Origin: Zerene cesonia
Lineage: Eukaryota; Arthropoda; Insecta; Lepidoptera; Pieridae
Reading direction: 5' to 3'
Assembly: GCF_012273895.1 (NCBI RefSeq)
Contig: NC_052112.1
Location: 6,572,001-6,636,000 of the forward strand
Length of the DNA stretch: 64,000 bases
Shown here: in pieces, positions 49,370-59,456 of the stretch
Layout of the letters: the number at the start of each line of letters is the position of its first letter
Numbering within the stretch: position 1 is the stretch's first letter
Notes under the pieces: model-generated
Seen by the model: only the letters and a program-made list of their open reading frames with translations
What the model was told of the DNA's origin: nothing
Database searches by the model: none
Translations under genes and position numbers: made by a program

Positions 49370-52157
49370 AATTCGTGTTGAATCGTGACTCGACTCCTAC
49401 ATCAATATGAGATCGAGATATCAAACAAAAACTCGCGATTGCAGACTATTTTCAATGTTTGGTTCTTAATTTATCAGAAGTTAAGAGTTGTATTACATGT
49501 GAAGCATAGATATTTTATATATATACATACAACGCAAGATCAAAGAACGGATGTAAAATTCGATCCCAATGAATTAATTAATAACTGTGTGAATCAAAAA
49601 CAAAGGAACCTTTTCATATTACTTTATTTATTATAAGTCTCGTCATACTTAGGTAAAGTATTTTTCAAAAATTTAGTACATTTCCAAATATACAGGCTAA
49701 TTTAACGTTCCTCTTGCACACCAGTTGTGAACCAGTTTTAGCTAGAACTTTTAGCCATACGCTAATATTAATTATGCATTCACATACGTACCTACCCCAT
49801 ACCCCATACCCCGTACCATAAAATAATATTGAGAAAAAGGAATACATCACATAACAATTATTTACAACTGAAGAGAATATAATTTAGCATCTGTTGTGGT
49901 TCCATAAAAACTCTTGAAATATCACGTTGTCTCGCGCTACTCATAATCAACTTTGCTTGATTCAATTAGCAATTAAATGCACACATACCTACGATACAAT
50001 CGACTTTGCTCGTAAATCGATTATCTTCAAGCACACTTAATATGCAAATAGGACTATTAATTTGATCACTTGGGGTTGAACGTTGCGCTTATTTTGGAAT
50101 GGGATCGTTCATAATCCACGAGTGTTACCATTGGGTACAAGATACTGTATAACACAATGATAAATAGGTTCCCATAGGTCACGTTAACAACAAGAAGTTC
50201 AAGTAGAATTAGATATTAATGATGTTTTGAATGTTAAGCTTCTTGCTCTCTAATTAACTGGTGATGTACAAATATACACAATTTCAGCGGGAATTAATGT
50301 GAGTACGATTACCGGGATGTGCAATGTTATTAGTTGGATATAATATTTAATCATGTAAATCCTTGTAGATTTACTCAGTAACAGATAATTTCTTGGTTAT
50401 TATATATAATTACCTTTTCTCCGATCAGGCGTCCGGAATACTAGATTTCCATGTGCCTAAAATGAAAAATTTTGTATTCCTGTAAAGTTTTTTAACCTTT
50501 GCATGCAATACTTGGAAACAAGAAATATTACTAGACTTAAAAGTCTTAAAAGTATACAATCAAAGTTTCCATGTTATATTCTAATATGCAGTGTTGCATG
50601 ATAGATACTTGAACAAATAATAAAAAAGAAATCGTCGAATCGTCGAAAGGGAAACCAAAAATACCACTACAATGCATGAAATCTATTAAGGTACATAAGT
50701 TACCTTAACGCTCTATTTATTAATGTATTTTCATGTCGGAAAAAGCAAAAGAGCTTATAGGCCTAGATCCAACACTCGCAAGTCGGAAAACTGGTGGAGA
50801 CTGACATATAGAGAGGCTTTTTTCTTAAAGGCTCTTAGTAGTAGTTCGGAGAAACCGGTTGTTAGTCGTTCCAGAGGTACTAGGTACAAGTAAGAAATCA
50901 TATTTTAATTACCGGTTTATATGTATAAAAATTTTACAATACCTAAAGAGTTAACATAAAGTTAGTGGAAATTAAACGACACAATCACGCGTACTAGTGC
51001 CGGTATTATTCGGAAATAAGTACAAGCGCAAAAAAGTAGTAGTACATGTGGTTGGTCGCATAATTTCCTCGTTCCTTCGTTGGACAGTCGCGTGCAACTC
51101 ATTGATACAATCGGTTCAAGGAACGCCGTTGCACAGGCTAGCCTATGATTACGTACGCGCTCCTATTTAAATGTTATTATAAAATGTTAATGTTTTCTTT
51201 TGTTGGATCATAACTCTTGTTTGTAAGTATAAATATTTTCACAAAATTACTTTCAACCGACGTCCCTAAAACAAAGGAGATTCCCAAATTGAATTATTTC
51301 ATTTTTTGAGTTTGTTCCTCTCTATCTCCTTCGATTTTCAGCTTATGACGTAATTATTTTTGTGCTTAATAGGGCATTGTTGTCATTTGGTTCATTTTAA
51401 AATTTGGAGTAGTAACTTCCTCTAGGAACGACGTGATCTTTTTTGTAGAAATTTATACTAGCTACGGTTAGTGACATTAAATTCATATGTTGCCATACAC
51501 CCGATTACGATTAAAACCAAAAAATCATTTAAAAAATCTTTACCAGAAAAAATACCTACCACCTATCACACCATACTTTGATTTGATCTTTTCTACCAAT
51601 AAATCGTTGACTTTGCAATTCGTACGCGTAGGAAGAAAGATAGGAATCTGATAGTTTTTGAGAATTTAGATTAATTTTTTTCTTGTATATTCAAATATAA
51701 AAACTATATTTAGGTACATTACCAATAGATGACGATGTATCTATATTTGTGATATACCTATGGATTTTGTGTCTCGACAATTAAAAAAAACACCTTTAAA
51801 ACAATACCAGTATAAACGAAGCTTAACAGCATAATATAAGTAAACGGTGTCGGCATTTATGCAGGAAAGTTTAAATTACCAGTCTACCTGGCTGGAGTCC
51901 CGTGACGATACCACGTGCATTATAAATCGCATGCGGCATGCCATACAACAACCTCCTTAACACGCTCTATGTAAATCCAGCTATGCCACTGCAATATACT
52001 GAGCTGAACTTTATTTTACGTACAAGTATTATTCATCGTGCATAACCTAAATACAATATAGAAATTTAAGGCACATTTCAGTTGTTATTTTATTTGGAAT
52101 GTTCATATGCAACTATATAGCATCTAGGATAGATAAAAAGAAGTGTCTCTCTTACAG

Positions 52158-52332
52158 TTGGATGGCAGTACACACGCTTGTAAAACATATCAATGTGGTG
52201 GAGGCGTTGGCAGAAACATTGCTGAAGCTTTATGGCGTTTACGGAACGGACGCACCAAGCTCTTGACAGCAATAGGTGACGATGCTGACGGTCAATATTT
52301 ACAAAGTTTAACACCAGGACTCGTACTTGAAG
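52158..52332 (+). CDS. Kinase exon with the PfkB N-terminal signature
   Basis: Preceded by tctctcttacag and followed by GTAAGTATG; starts in phase 0 and ends after one base of a codon. Contains GGGVGRNIAEALWRLRNG and LLTAIGDDADGQYL. The open frame runs past the donor into the intron, which is not coding. Confidence 0.85.
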
Positions 52333-53805
52333 GTAAGTATGTATTAAATGTTAATCGTTATTTATTTAATATAGCTAAAAAATCCTTTCAAAAATATATT
52401 TTAAGTATATTACATACTTACATTACATGTTTCCTATCGCAAGCAATTCATTTAAACCCACACAGTCGAACTCGTACAGATCACCTTACAATCAGCTCAG
52501 TCTATAATTGCGTATCATTATCAATCCGACATTTAAATAGCCCACTTTTAAGGATAATCGAGCGAATGCTTAGAATGAATAATTAACAAAGCTTCTATCT
52601 ATCGGTATCTTATATATAAAATTCTCGTGTCACAATGTTAGTCTCTATATTCCTCCGAAACGGCTTGACCGATTCCTCTGAAATTTGGTATGCATATTGG
52701 GTAGGTCTGAGAATCGGCTAACATCTATTTTTCATACCACTAAACGATAAGAGTAAGGCAGAACAGCGTTTGCCGGGTGCAGCTAGTATCGTTATAAATT
52801 TATTTCCCCACATCCAAGCCTGAATTAATATTTACCATTGCGTACCCAAGAAATAACCATTTACATACTAAATTATGTTTAATGCACAATAACACTAATA
52901 GTAATTTCTTCCGTAGATTGCACTGCTAAAGAAGCACGAACCGCAACCTATGCAGCCATGTTCGATAAAAAAGGAGAATGCTTAATCGGATTAGGGGATA
53001 TGGAAATTCATAATCATATATCGATTGACCTAGTAAGTTAACGTTCCTATACGAAATAGCTTTGCAAAAATCGGTATAGAATAAGAACTTAAGGTTTAAT
53101 TAAATTGTGTTGTCTGCACTAATATTTTATAGAGGCAAGATTTTATTACTTCTTATCCTACTAATATTATAAATGCGAAAGTTTGTAAGGATGTCTGTGT
53201 GTTACTCTTTCGTGCAAAAACTACTGTACCGATTGCAATGAAACTTGGTACGTAGGCAGCTGGACAACTGGAATAATATATAGGCAACTTTTTATCCCGA
53301 CATTCCTACGGGATACAAACTTACGCGGGTGAAACCGCGAGGCGCAGCTAGTACTTTTATATTGCTTAGTTTAATTTATTTATTTGCATTGCATTGAATT
53401 ATTAAAAACTACTTGACTATTTTAAAATTTCCTTCACCACTACAAAAATACGTTATTCCTGATGAATCTGAAATTTATGATCAACCTGGATGGACAGGCA
53501 ACGACACAATTACAATAATTTATAGAAAATATAATGCGTAATGAACCAATATAAAAACATTTATATATAATTATATAGATATAAATAACTACGATTGTAC
53601 TTTAAACTATTACTAAAATAGGTTGAATAACCATTAAATTTCGTTGATTTGTTTTATATTAGAAATTAATTAAAAGTATTGATTTCGTAGATTAACAAGC
53701 ATTTAGAAGTTATAAAGAAAGCGCCACTAATAGTGATCGATGGCAACCTACCTCAGGATACGATGGACCACGTCTTGAAACTTTGTCACGAGCACAATAA
53801 GCCAG
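52158..53805 (+). CDS. PfkB-family kinase, probable pseudouridine kinase, partial gene, 3 exons
   Basis: Three plus-strand exons (52158-52332, 52917-53032, 53691-53805) join in frame to about 135 residues. The first reads LDGSTHACKTYQCGGGVGRN then IAEALWRL, with the PfkB N-terminal glycine signature and the D-G-S-T-H segment typical of pseudouridine kinases. The second reads CTAKEARTATYAAMFDKKGE, a substrate-lid region. The third has APLIVIDGNLPQDTMDHVLK, the family's DGNLP motif. Family knowledge: the kinase makes pseudouridine 5'-phosphate, which a glycosidase (PsuG, often fused N-terminally in animals) splits to uracil and ribose 5-phosphate. Neither the glycosidase part nor the C-terminal GAGD catalytic motif is visible, so both ends are missing here. 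PfkB membership is near certain; the pseudouridine substrate is inferred from motif similarity; ribokinase-like paralogues are the alternative. Confidence 0.83.
52608..52786 (+). mobile_element. Helitron-like element in a kinase intron
   Basis: Starts TCTTATATATAAAATTCTCG after A, includes gaaacggcttgaccgattcc and gaatcggctaacatc, ends gccgggtgcagCTAG before T. It lies in the intron between the kinase exons 52158-52332 and 52917-53032. Confidence 0.8.
52917..53032 (+). CDS. Kinase exon, lid region
   Basis: Acceptor cttccgtag, donor GTAAGT. Encodes DCTAKEARTATYAAMFDKKG, ECLIGLGDMEIHNHISIDL. The T-A-T-Y-A...D..G pattern is what PfkB sugar kinases show in the strand and loop after the glycine signature. 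Confidence 0.83.
53156..53351 (+). mobile_element. Helitron-like element in a kinase intron
   Basis: TCCTACTAATATTATAAATG start, actactgtaccgattgcaat, cctacgggatacaaacttac, hairpin cgcgggtgaaaccgcg, end gcgcagCTAG before T. Intact-looking copy; close kin at 58452 and 61763. Confidence 0.85.
53691..53805 (+). CDS. Kinase exon with the DGNLP motif
   Basis: Acceptor tttcgtag, donor GTAAGAAAT, ends after one base of a codon. Encodes INKHLEVIKKAPLIVIDGNL then PQDTMDHVLKLCHEHNKPG. No continuation is found before the gap at 54176. Confidence 0.83.
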
Positions 53806-53929
53806 GTAAGAAATGAACAAATAATTTGAAGGAATAACAAGAAAAACCGATTGTTAAGCAGAGTCGTTCATACAACTTCCTACGTTAAACCGCCCGTTAA
53901 ATTCTTAGAAATCTGTTTATGTACTACTT

Positions 53930-54112
53930 AACTTGCCGCCCGTGACTATGCCCGCGTAGCCAAAGGAAAAGACAGTCTCAGGGTTTTACGCGATTAGTTC
54001 TAACAACTAAGTCCTGGTTGAGACTCCAGGTCTGAACCAAAATTCATCAAAATCAGTTCAATGGTTTAGGCATGAGGAAAAGGCAGAGAAACAGACACGT
54101 ATTTATAATATA
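53930..54112 (-). mobile_element. Decayed Helitron-like repeat, antisense
   Basis: ttgccgcccgtgactatgcc at the left and catcaaaatcagttcaatgg then tttaggcatgagg and tatttataatataaaa at the right, the reversed order of the usual parts. Confidence 0.55.
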
Positions 54113-54175
54113 AAAAGTGAAGTCCAGTGTCCCCTAGTGAGGCATTGGGAAGATGATGAACATCTGTTTCACTGA

Positions 54176-54275
54176 NNNNNNNNNNNNNNNNNNNNNNNNN
54201 NNNNNNNNNNNNNNNNNNNNNNNNNNNNNNNNNNNNNNNNNNNNNNNNNNNNNNNNNNNNNNNNNNNNNNNNNNN
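54176..54275. other. Assembly gap, 100 N, beside a SINE
   Basis: Placeholder-sized gap directly after kinase intron sequence and directly before a SINE. Confidence 0.98.
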
Positions 54276-54397
54276 AGGTGATCAGCCTTCTGTGTCCTGC
54301 CAGACCGAGACTTTTTTTTTTTTTGCGTCCCCACCTGGAATTGAACCCAGGACCCCTCGGTTCTACGCTCACGCGTTAACCACTGTACCAAGGACAC
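54276..54397 (-). mobile_element. tRNA-derived SINE, head region
   Basis: On the minus strand: A box ttggtacagtggttaacg, B box ggttcaattcc, then an A-run, gtctcggtctggcaggacac and aggctgatcacct at the gap. Looks like a Metulj-type lepidopteran SINE. No anticodon-arm structure supports a working tRNA. Confidence 0.78.
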
Positions 54398-55353
54398 GGT
54401 CACACACTGTAGGAAGGAGATTTATAATATAAGGTAATGATTAATTCATTCAGGATTTATGTACACATTTTTTATATTCAATATTTTTAGAGAAATAACA
54501 CAATTATTCATTCTAATGTATTATTAGAAAAGAACTAAAGGAATTTATATTTTGTACATTTTAAGACAATGCTTTTTACAATACAATGGTGCTTTTATCT
54601 TTGTAGGCCTATTCGAAATTTGTTATGATAAAATCATTTTATTATATAATAACGTAAGAAACACTAGTATTGAAAACAAACAAAAACCACAAATTGCATA
54701 ATTATTTACGGTAATAAAATAGCAAAGAAAAACTTTTTTATTAAAAATACTTTTATTTCATACCATGATACAGGTTACATATTTTAAAAATAAAATATAC
54801 AGGTATTTGTACCTGAATCGGACGGATTTAGTCTAGATTTTATCCTAGTCTATTTCTTAGTGGGAAACTTAATTTTAAGTACCTAATTACTATTGGTGCA
54901 AAACTCTTGCACTAATTTCTAACTGACAACTGTTACAGTTGCTAAAACTAAACATAATATACTTGTATATGAAAATAAAGAAAAGATTAAATGCCATTAC
55001 TGGAAACATTGTCTTTTCATTCAAAGTCAAATCATTAAAACAATGAATGAATACAAATTGATTTTTTAGCAGATATATGGAATGGGTCATGGACGAATTT
55101 TTTTTTTTGATATATAAGTACATTTTGAAACATCTTATTTTTATTAAAGTTTACTTAATCAATTATGACAATGTTGTGCTATTATATTGAAAAGATTGCA
55201 TCATAGTCACTTGCAAAGCAGTCTTATGCTTTCAAATGCAAGCATATGAGTGTAATTATAAGAATGTATAAAATGCAATGCTTCTCTATGTAACTGTTGT
55301 GCCACAAACAATTATTTACTTCATGCCCTCGAGAATCAAATGCATATATTTAT
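54398..55353. other. 3' flank of the claudin-like gene
   Basis: AT-rich, no exon on either strand. Probably includes the claudin 3' untranslated region. The missing kinase exons are not here. Confidence 0.55.
55140..55145 (-). terminator. Candidate poly(A) signal of the claudin-like gene
   Basis: AATAAA on the minus strand, about 210 bases after the stop codon. In such AT-rich DNA this hexamer is common by chance, and others lie further left, so the true cleavage site is uncertain. Confidence 0.3.
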
Positions 55354-55514
55354 CTAACTTCTCCAACCAATTTGCTGCTGCTGTAACTGACCCCTCAATT
55401 GATGCAATGCATGTTCAGGTTGGCTGTGCTGCATTTGCGCAACTAAATTCTTAGCTTCCAACCGTAATTCATACAATTTTCGAGACTCTAAGAACAACAA
55501 CACTGCTGCAACAC
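55354..55514 (-). CDS. Claudin-like gene exon 5 (C-terminal tail and stop)
   Basis: Acceptor tttgttacag. Encodes GVAAVLLFLESRKLYELRLE, then KNLVAQMQHSQPEHALHQL and a Q-rich end before TAG at 55356-55354. Confidence 0.85.
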
Positions 55515-57032
55515 CTGTAACAAATATTGAGGATAGTTTAATAGCTTACACATGAATTAAATGCTACTTCATAATGGTCTATCATCTTTGTCTTACATTC
55601 AATATCATTACAACAGTTATCCTTCAAGAGTCACTGAATGGATTTTAGTAATTTTTACTTTGTTGTATTTCTCCAACTGGTTCAATATAATAACTAAAAA
55701 AGTAAAAATATTGACTCCAGGCTAGTTTTATGTCTAACCTTTATAATGTTTATACAGAGAAGAGCCAATAAACATAACTGTTTTTTTTTTAATTACAATA
55801 ATCATTAAAACATCTCATTCCAAACTACAAACTTACCAAATAAAATGAATGCAATAACAGCAAATGCATATGACCATGATAAGACATTGAAAGCTGGGTA
55901 CAGAAGCCAATCACGGCGATAACAGTTTGCCCCAAATATTACCACAGCTAAGAACAGAAAGACACCTAAAAAAATCATATTGATTTAGTTGAATTTTAGA
56001 TTATTATATTTACAAAAGCAGTTAAAGTATTTAATAATAATTTTGTAGTAAAGACTTCATATTCTAAATTTACAAAGAAGCCACAATGAAAAATGAAAAT
56101 CTTGTTCATAATAGAATAATAGAGTAAAGGTTATAAGTAATTCAAGAAGGTAAAGATTGAAAATAATACTTTACATGATATTAGGGCATGCACTGCTGCC
56201 TGAGTGAGGTTATATTGTATACAAAGAAATAAAAATGTTGCACTTACTTGATGTAGCAATCATAACAAAAGCAGATGAGACATAAATCCATTCGTATCTC
56301 AGTACACCCCTCAGTGGCATTCTTATAATCACACAAGCTAACAAAACTTGAGCGGAGAATGACAGAATGAATGCCAGGGTCACAAATGCCTGGACTGCCA
56401 TCAACCAGCCAGGTAACAGCCATTCACGAATGACATAGTACTCCTAAGGATAAAAGGAAATTTAATCATTCTGTAAACTTTTAAACGCAAAATAGGCCCT
56501 TGAAATTGAGTCCACAAACATGCCAATATTTCTCGGAATTCCATAGTTACAAAGTGTTCTAGTAAAAATCTTACTTCACTGAAAATATAGTGACATCCAT
56601 GGAATAATTTGTCGAATTGGTAAGACGGGAAGCGAAAACGATCAAAACAGTATTCCCACAAGCCCATGTGTTTAAAAGATGAAAACATTTCTGGGTAGGA
56701 CTCTATCCAGTACGGCCCAGCAAATGATAGGAGCAAAAACAATCCCGCCACATAGGTAATAGATGCTCCTATCAACGTAGCATCTGTAATCAATCCAAAC
56801 AAAATTATATTATGTATTGAAAACAGTAAGGTAAAGAAATATTTTATTACATATTTATATTCAAAAGGAAATTCAAATGAATAACTTCACATCTAATAGA
56901 GACCTTTAAATTATATATATTTTTGAAAAAACAACAGTATAAATCAGAAGTAACACTTAAAGATTTTCAATAAATGGGCGTGCCCGAAGTTCACTTACTA
57001 GAGGCTTTCGGATATTCGTTATTGGCAGTCAT
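55354..57032 (-). CDS. Claudin-like four-span membrane protein, complete, 5 exons
   Basis: Exons 57032-56999, 56783-56575, 56443-56248, 55965-55837 and 55514-55354 all have GT-AG borders and compatible phases, giving a 242-residue protein from MTANNEYPKAS to a TAG stop. It has four hydrophobic segments at about residues 14-34, 95-117, 133-158 and 174-198. The first outer loop carries W37, the G-L-W motif at 52-54, and cysteines 57 and 75: the W-GLW-C-C signature of the claudin/PMP22 superfamily. The tail is cytoplasmic, charged and glutamine-rich. Family knowledge: insect claudins (sinuous, kune-kune, megatrachea) build septate junctions and set barrier and tube size. Length fits these. Which orthologue it is cannot be settled by eye. 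The start is the only ATG in exon 1 and the upstream frame is AT-rich leader. Confidence 0.87.
55837..55965 (-). CDS. Claudin-like gene exon 4 (third and fourth spans)
   Basis: Acceptor gatttttttag, donor GTAAGTTTG. Encodes VFLFLAVVIFGANCYRRDWL then LYPAFNVLSWSYAFAVIAF, two hydrophobic stretches separated by a short charged loop. Confidence 0.86.
56248..56443 (-). CDS. Claudin-like gene exon 3 (second span, start of third)
   Basis: Acceptor tttatccttag, donor GTAAGTGC. Encodes EYYVIREWLLPGWLMAVQAF, a long hydrophobic span, then RMPLRGVLRYEWIYVSSAF. Enters in phase 0 and leaves after one base of a codon. Confidence 0.87.
56575..56783 (-). CDS. Claudin-like gene exon 2 (first membrane span and outer loop)
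   Basis: Acceptor ttgattacag, donor GTAAGATT. Encodes ATLIGASITYVAGLFLLLSF, PYWIE, then GLWEYCFDRFRFPSYQFDKL and FHGCHYIFSE. Carries the G-L-W and both signature cysteines. Confidence 0.88.
56999..57032 (-). CDS. Claudin-like gene exon 1 (start codon)
   Basis: ATG on the minus strand at 57032-57030, encoding MTANNEYPKAS plus one base, then donor GTAAGTGAAC. Upstream is AT-rich probable 5' leader ending ttgaaac before the ATG. Confidence 0.75.
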
Positions 57033-57924
57033 GTTTCAAAAACACTTAATCACACATTAATAAAGTAAATTAAATATAATCCTAGTTAATATAACATGAT
57101 AAAACACCGATTGTTATTTATCAACGGTGGTCGGCAGCGTCTTCCGAGTTTCAGTTTATATTTTCATTAGAATTGAATCTGTCAAAGTCACCGTTCAAAA
57201 CCACAGATTAAATACTAGTTTCATTGTTCAAGACATAAAATATTGCCATTCATTCCGTTTACGAAAAAATACAAAAATGCACTTTTACAGGTGTTGATAG
57301 ACAACTTTAATGAAAATAATGAATTGTAGGCTACATTTCTAAAAATCGCAATAATATAACCTTTGAAATCCTAATTATTATCTAACAGAAATACTTCTAT
57401 TTGCGCCCATTTATTAAATGCCCACGTCAATGTGTCAGACTTACAGAAAACCAAAAAACACAAATAAATCACATTCTAGCCGCTCGTCCCAGCTCTGTCC
57501 GAGTTCACTAGGTATAAAACAAAGTAAAGTCTAATCACTAAGGAATATTGTAGTATTCTGCTGGTAAAACAATTTTTCAAATCAATAGAGTAGTTTTGGG
57601 ATATATTCATTTCAAACACACAATCAAATCATTCGCTGAATAAAGTGTTCTTGAAAAGAATTAATCTTCAAGGATCTTAGTAGAAAGAAAGTCTTAAGAT
57701 AGTAAAAATTTATTTAAACTTAAAAAATATCTAGCTGCTCATTTGTTTTATATAAATAATTTACAATAATTGTATATTCTGATATTTATACATTGAAGTA
57801 TTATTAATGTAGTCAATGAAACTGGATTATGTTTATATGGATATAGTTGGTTAAATTTTATGAGGATAAAAACACCATTAAATTTTTTGGAAGTATCTAC
57901 ATACCGGTATTATTTATTTTTTTT
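57033..57924. other. 5' flank of the claudin-like gene
   Basis: AT-rich; should hold the claudin leader and promoter. No AP-3 delta ear exon is found on the minus strand. Confidence 0.55.
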
Positions 57925-58024
57925 NNNNNNNNNNNNNNNNNNNNNNNNNNNNNNNNNNNNNNNNNNNNNNNNNNNNNNNNNNNNNNNNNNNNNNNNNNNN
58001 NNNNNNNNNNNNNNNNNNNNNNNN
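57925..58024. other. Assembly gap, 100 N, beside a minisatellite
   Basis: Placeholder-sized gap immediately left of a tandem array, in the intron after the last visible AP-3 delta exon. Confidence 0.98.
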
Positions 58025-58110
58025 GTCGATAGCGGTGCGTGCTTGTATTGTGTGGTAGCGGTGCGTGCTTGTATTGTGTCGGTAGCGGTGCGTGCTTGTA
58101 ATGTGTTGTG
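58025..58110 (+). repeat. Minisatellite, three 26-27 base units, at a gap edge
   Basis: tagcggtgcgtgcttgta recurs at 58030, 58056 and 58083. The array probably continues into the gap. Confidence 0.92.
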
Positions 58111-58163
58111 CGCCGGCGGCAGAGCGTTTAGCGAGCGTTTAGTAGAGTGTACAGTGCACTCAC

Positions 58164-58299
58164 ACGTCGAGGTCGAGGTCGAGCGCGCGGTGCGGGTCGT
58201 CGTGCGGCGGCGGCTCGTCGTCGGAGGGCGCGGCGCCCTCAGGCAGCTCGCCGCCCGTCTCCACCGCGGGCCGCCGCTGCCCGCGCGCCTCCGAGCCCT
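58164..58299 (-). CDS. AP3D1: AP-3 delta exon ending ALDLDLD
   Basis: Acceptor tgctatcag, donor GTGAGTGC; leaves after two bases of a codon, so coding must continue. Encodes GSEARGQRRPAVETGGELPE, an acidic proline region, and DPHRALDLDLDV, matching the DPYRALDIDLD segment of animal AP-3 delta. Very GC-rich. Confidence 0.9.
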
Positions 58300-59399
58300 C
58301 TGATAGCATACAAACACATTAATCATATTTTTTTATATAACGTCTTATATATAAAAATCAATTGCTGTTCGTTAGTCTCGCTAAAACTCGAGAGCATCTT
58401 GGTCGATTTAGATAATTTTAGTTTTGATGCATTCAAGAGATATTGTGCAAATCGTACTTATAATATTATAAATGCGAAAGTTGTTGTTGTAAGGATGTGT
58501 GTGTGTTTGTTGCTCTTTCACGCAAAAACTACTGAACCAATTGCAATGAAATTTGGTACGTAGATAGCTGAACAACTGGAATAACATATAGGCAACTTTT
58601 TATTCCGGTATTCCTACGGGATACCGGAATAAAGACTTACGCGGGTGAAATCGCGGGGCGCAGCTAGTTATTCATAAATATGTAAAGTGCTTTATTAAAC
58701 TATGATATGCTGAAGAACCGGAATTCATCCTTGTTTAAATTGCATGGCTTTTTTGTATTTGCGTCACTACTAACACCTGGCAGACTAGTCTTTATCTGAT
58801 TTTTTAACTACGGCTACTGGCTATAACTATTTAGTTATAGCATATTTTGCCCTACTCACCATCGCTATCAGATTCAGTGGAATGTCTTTCAGTCTTGCTC
58901 TTTCGTTTCTTCGACGGCCGCTTCTCTTTCTTCGCCTTTTTCGAGCTTTCTCTCGATATTAAGTACTGATCAGATCTCTTAGCTGAAAATAAATCACCAC
59001 AAAATATAAATAAATAAATAAATAAAACTTTTATTTGCCAGAAAACATGATGTACATTATTATTACCTTAAAGATATTACTGAGGAGTGAGCTATATTTA
59101 ATTTTTTATTACACAATAAAAGATAATATGAACTGCAGACCCAGACACTAAGGAAACTTGTATCGTAGGCCTGCAACCCTTCCTGATATCATAAATAGTA
59201 AGTACAATTTAAATTAAAATAGCAATTGATATTATTACACACAATACATAAAATTTTTATTTTATTTATAAAATATAACAATCACGACTTTTACATTTAA
59301 ACTATTACAAAATAAATTTCATATTTATATTTTACATTTTTAGTAAGTTTTAGAGCAATAGACATGCCAAACGCCTTTAAAATGTTTACATGTGTTTGA

Positions 59400-59456
<57 letters not shown>

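Larger units (their letters stand above)
46563..52157. other. Region between the visible MCTP and kinase exons
   Basis: The 5' parts of both genes should lie here or beyond, since MCTP runs left and the kinase runs right. I find no first C2 domain and no glycosidase exon. Possible upstream signals are a C-rich block at 46940-47110 and a GC-richer block at 51050-51160. A gap is at 47679-47778. Confidence 0.45.

Noticed and set aside
50831..50889. Possible 59-base plus-strand exon of the kinase (ALSSSSEKPVVSRSRGTRY)
   Set aside because: It has AG/GT borders, but joining it to the exon at 52158 in phase reads through TAG codons; no family motif.
54276..54397. A working tRNA gene
   Set aside because: A and B boxes are present but the sequence continues into a SINE body and the cloverleaf arms do not form a clear tRNA.
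58147..58326. Arg/Ala-rich open frames across 58147-58326
   Set aside because: They are other frames of the GC-rich AP-3 delta exon at 58164-58299, whose own frame matches the family.
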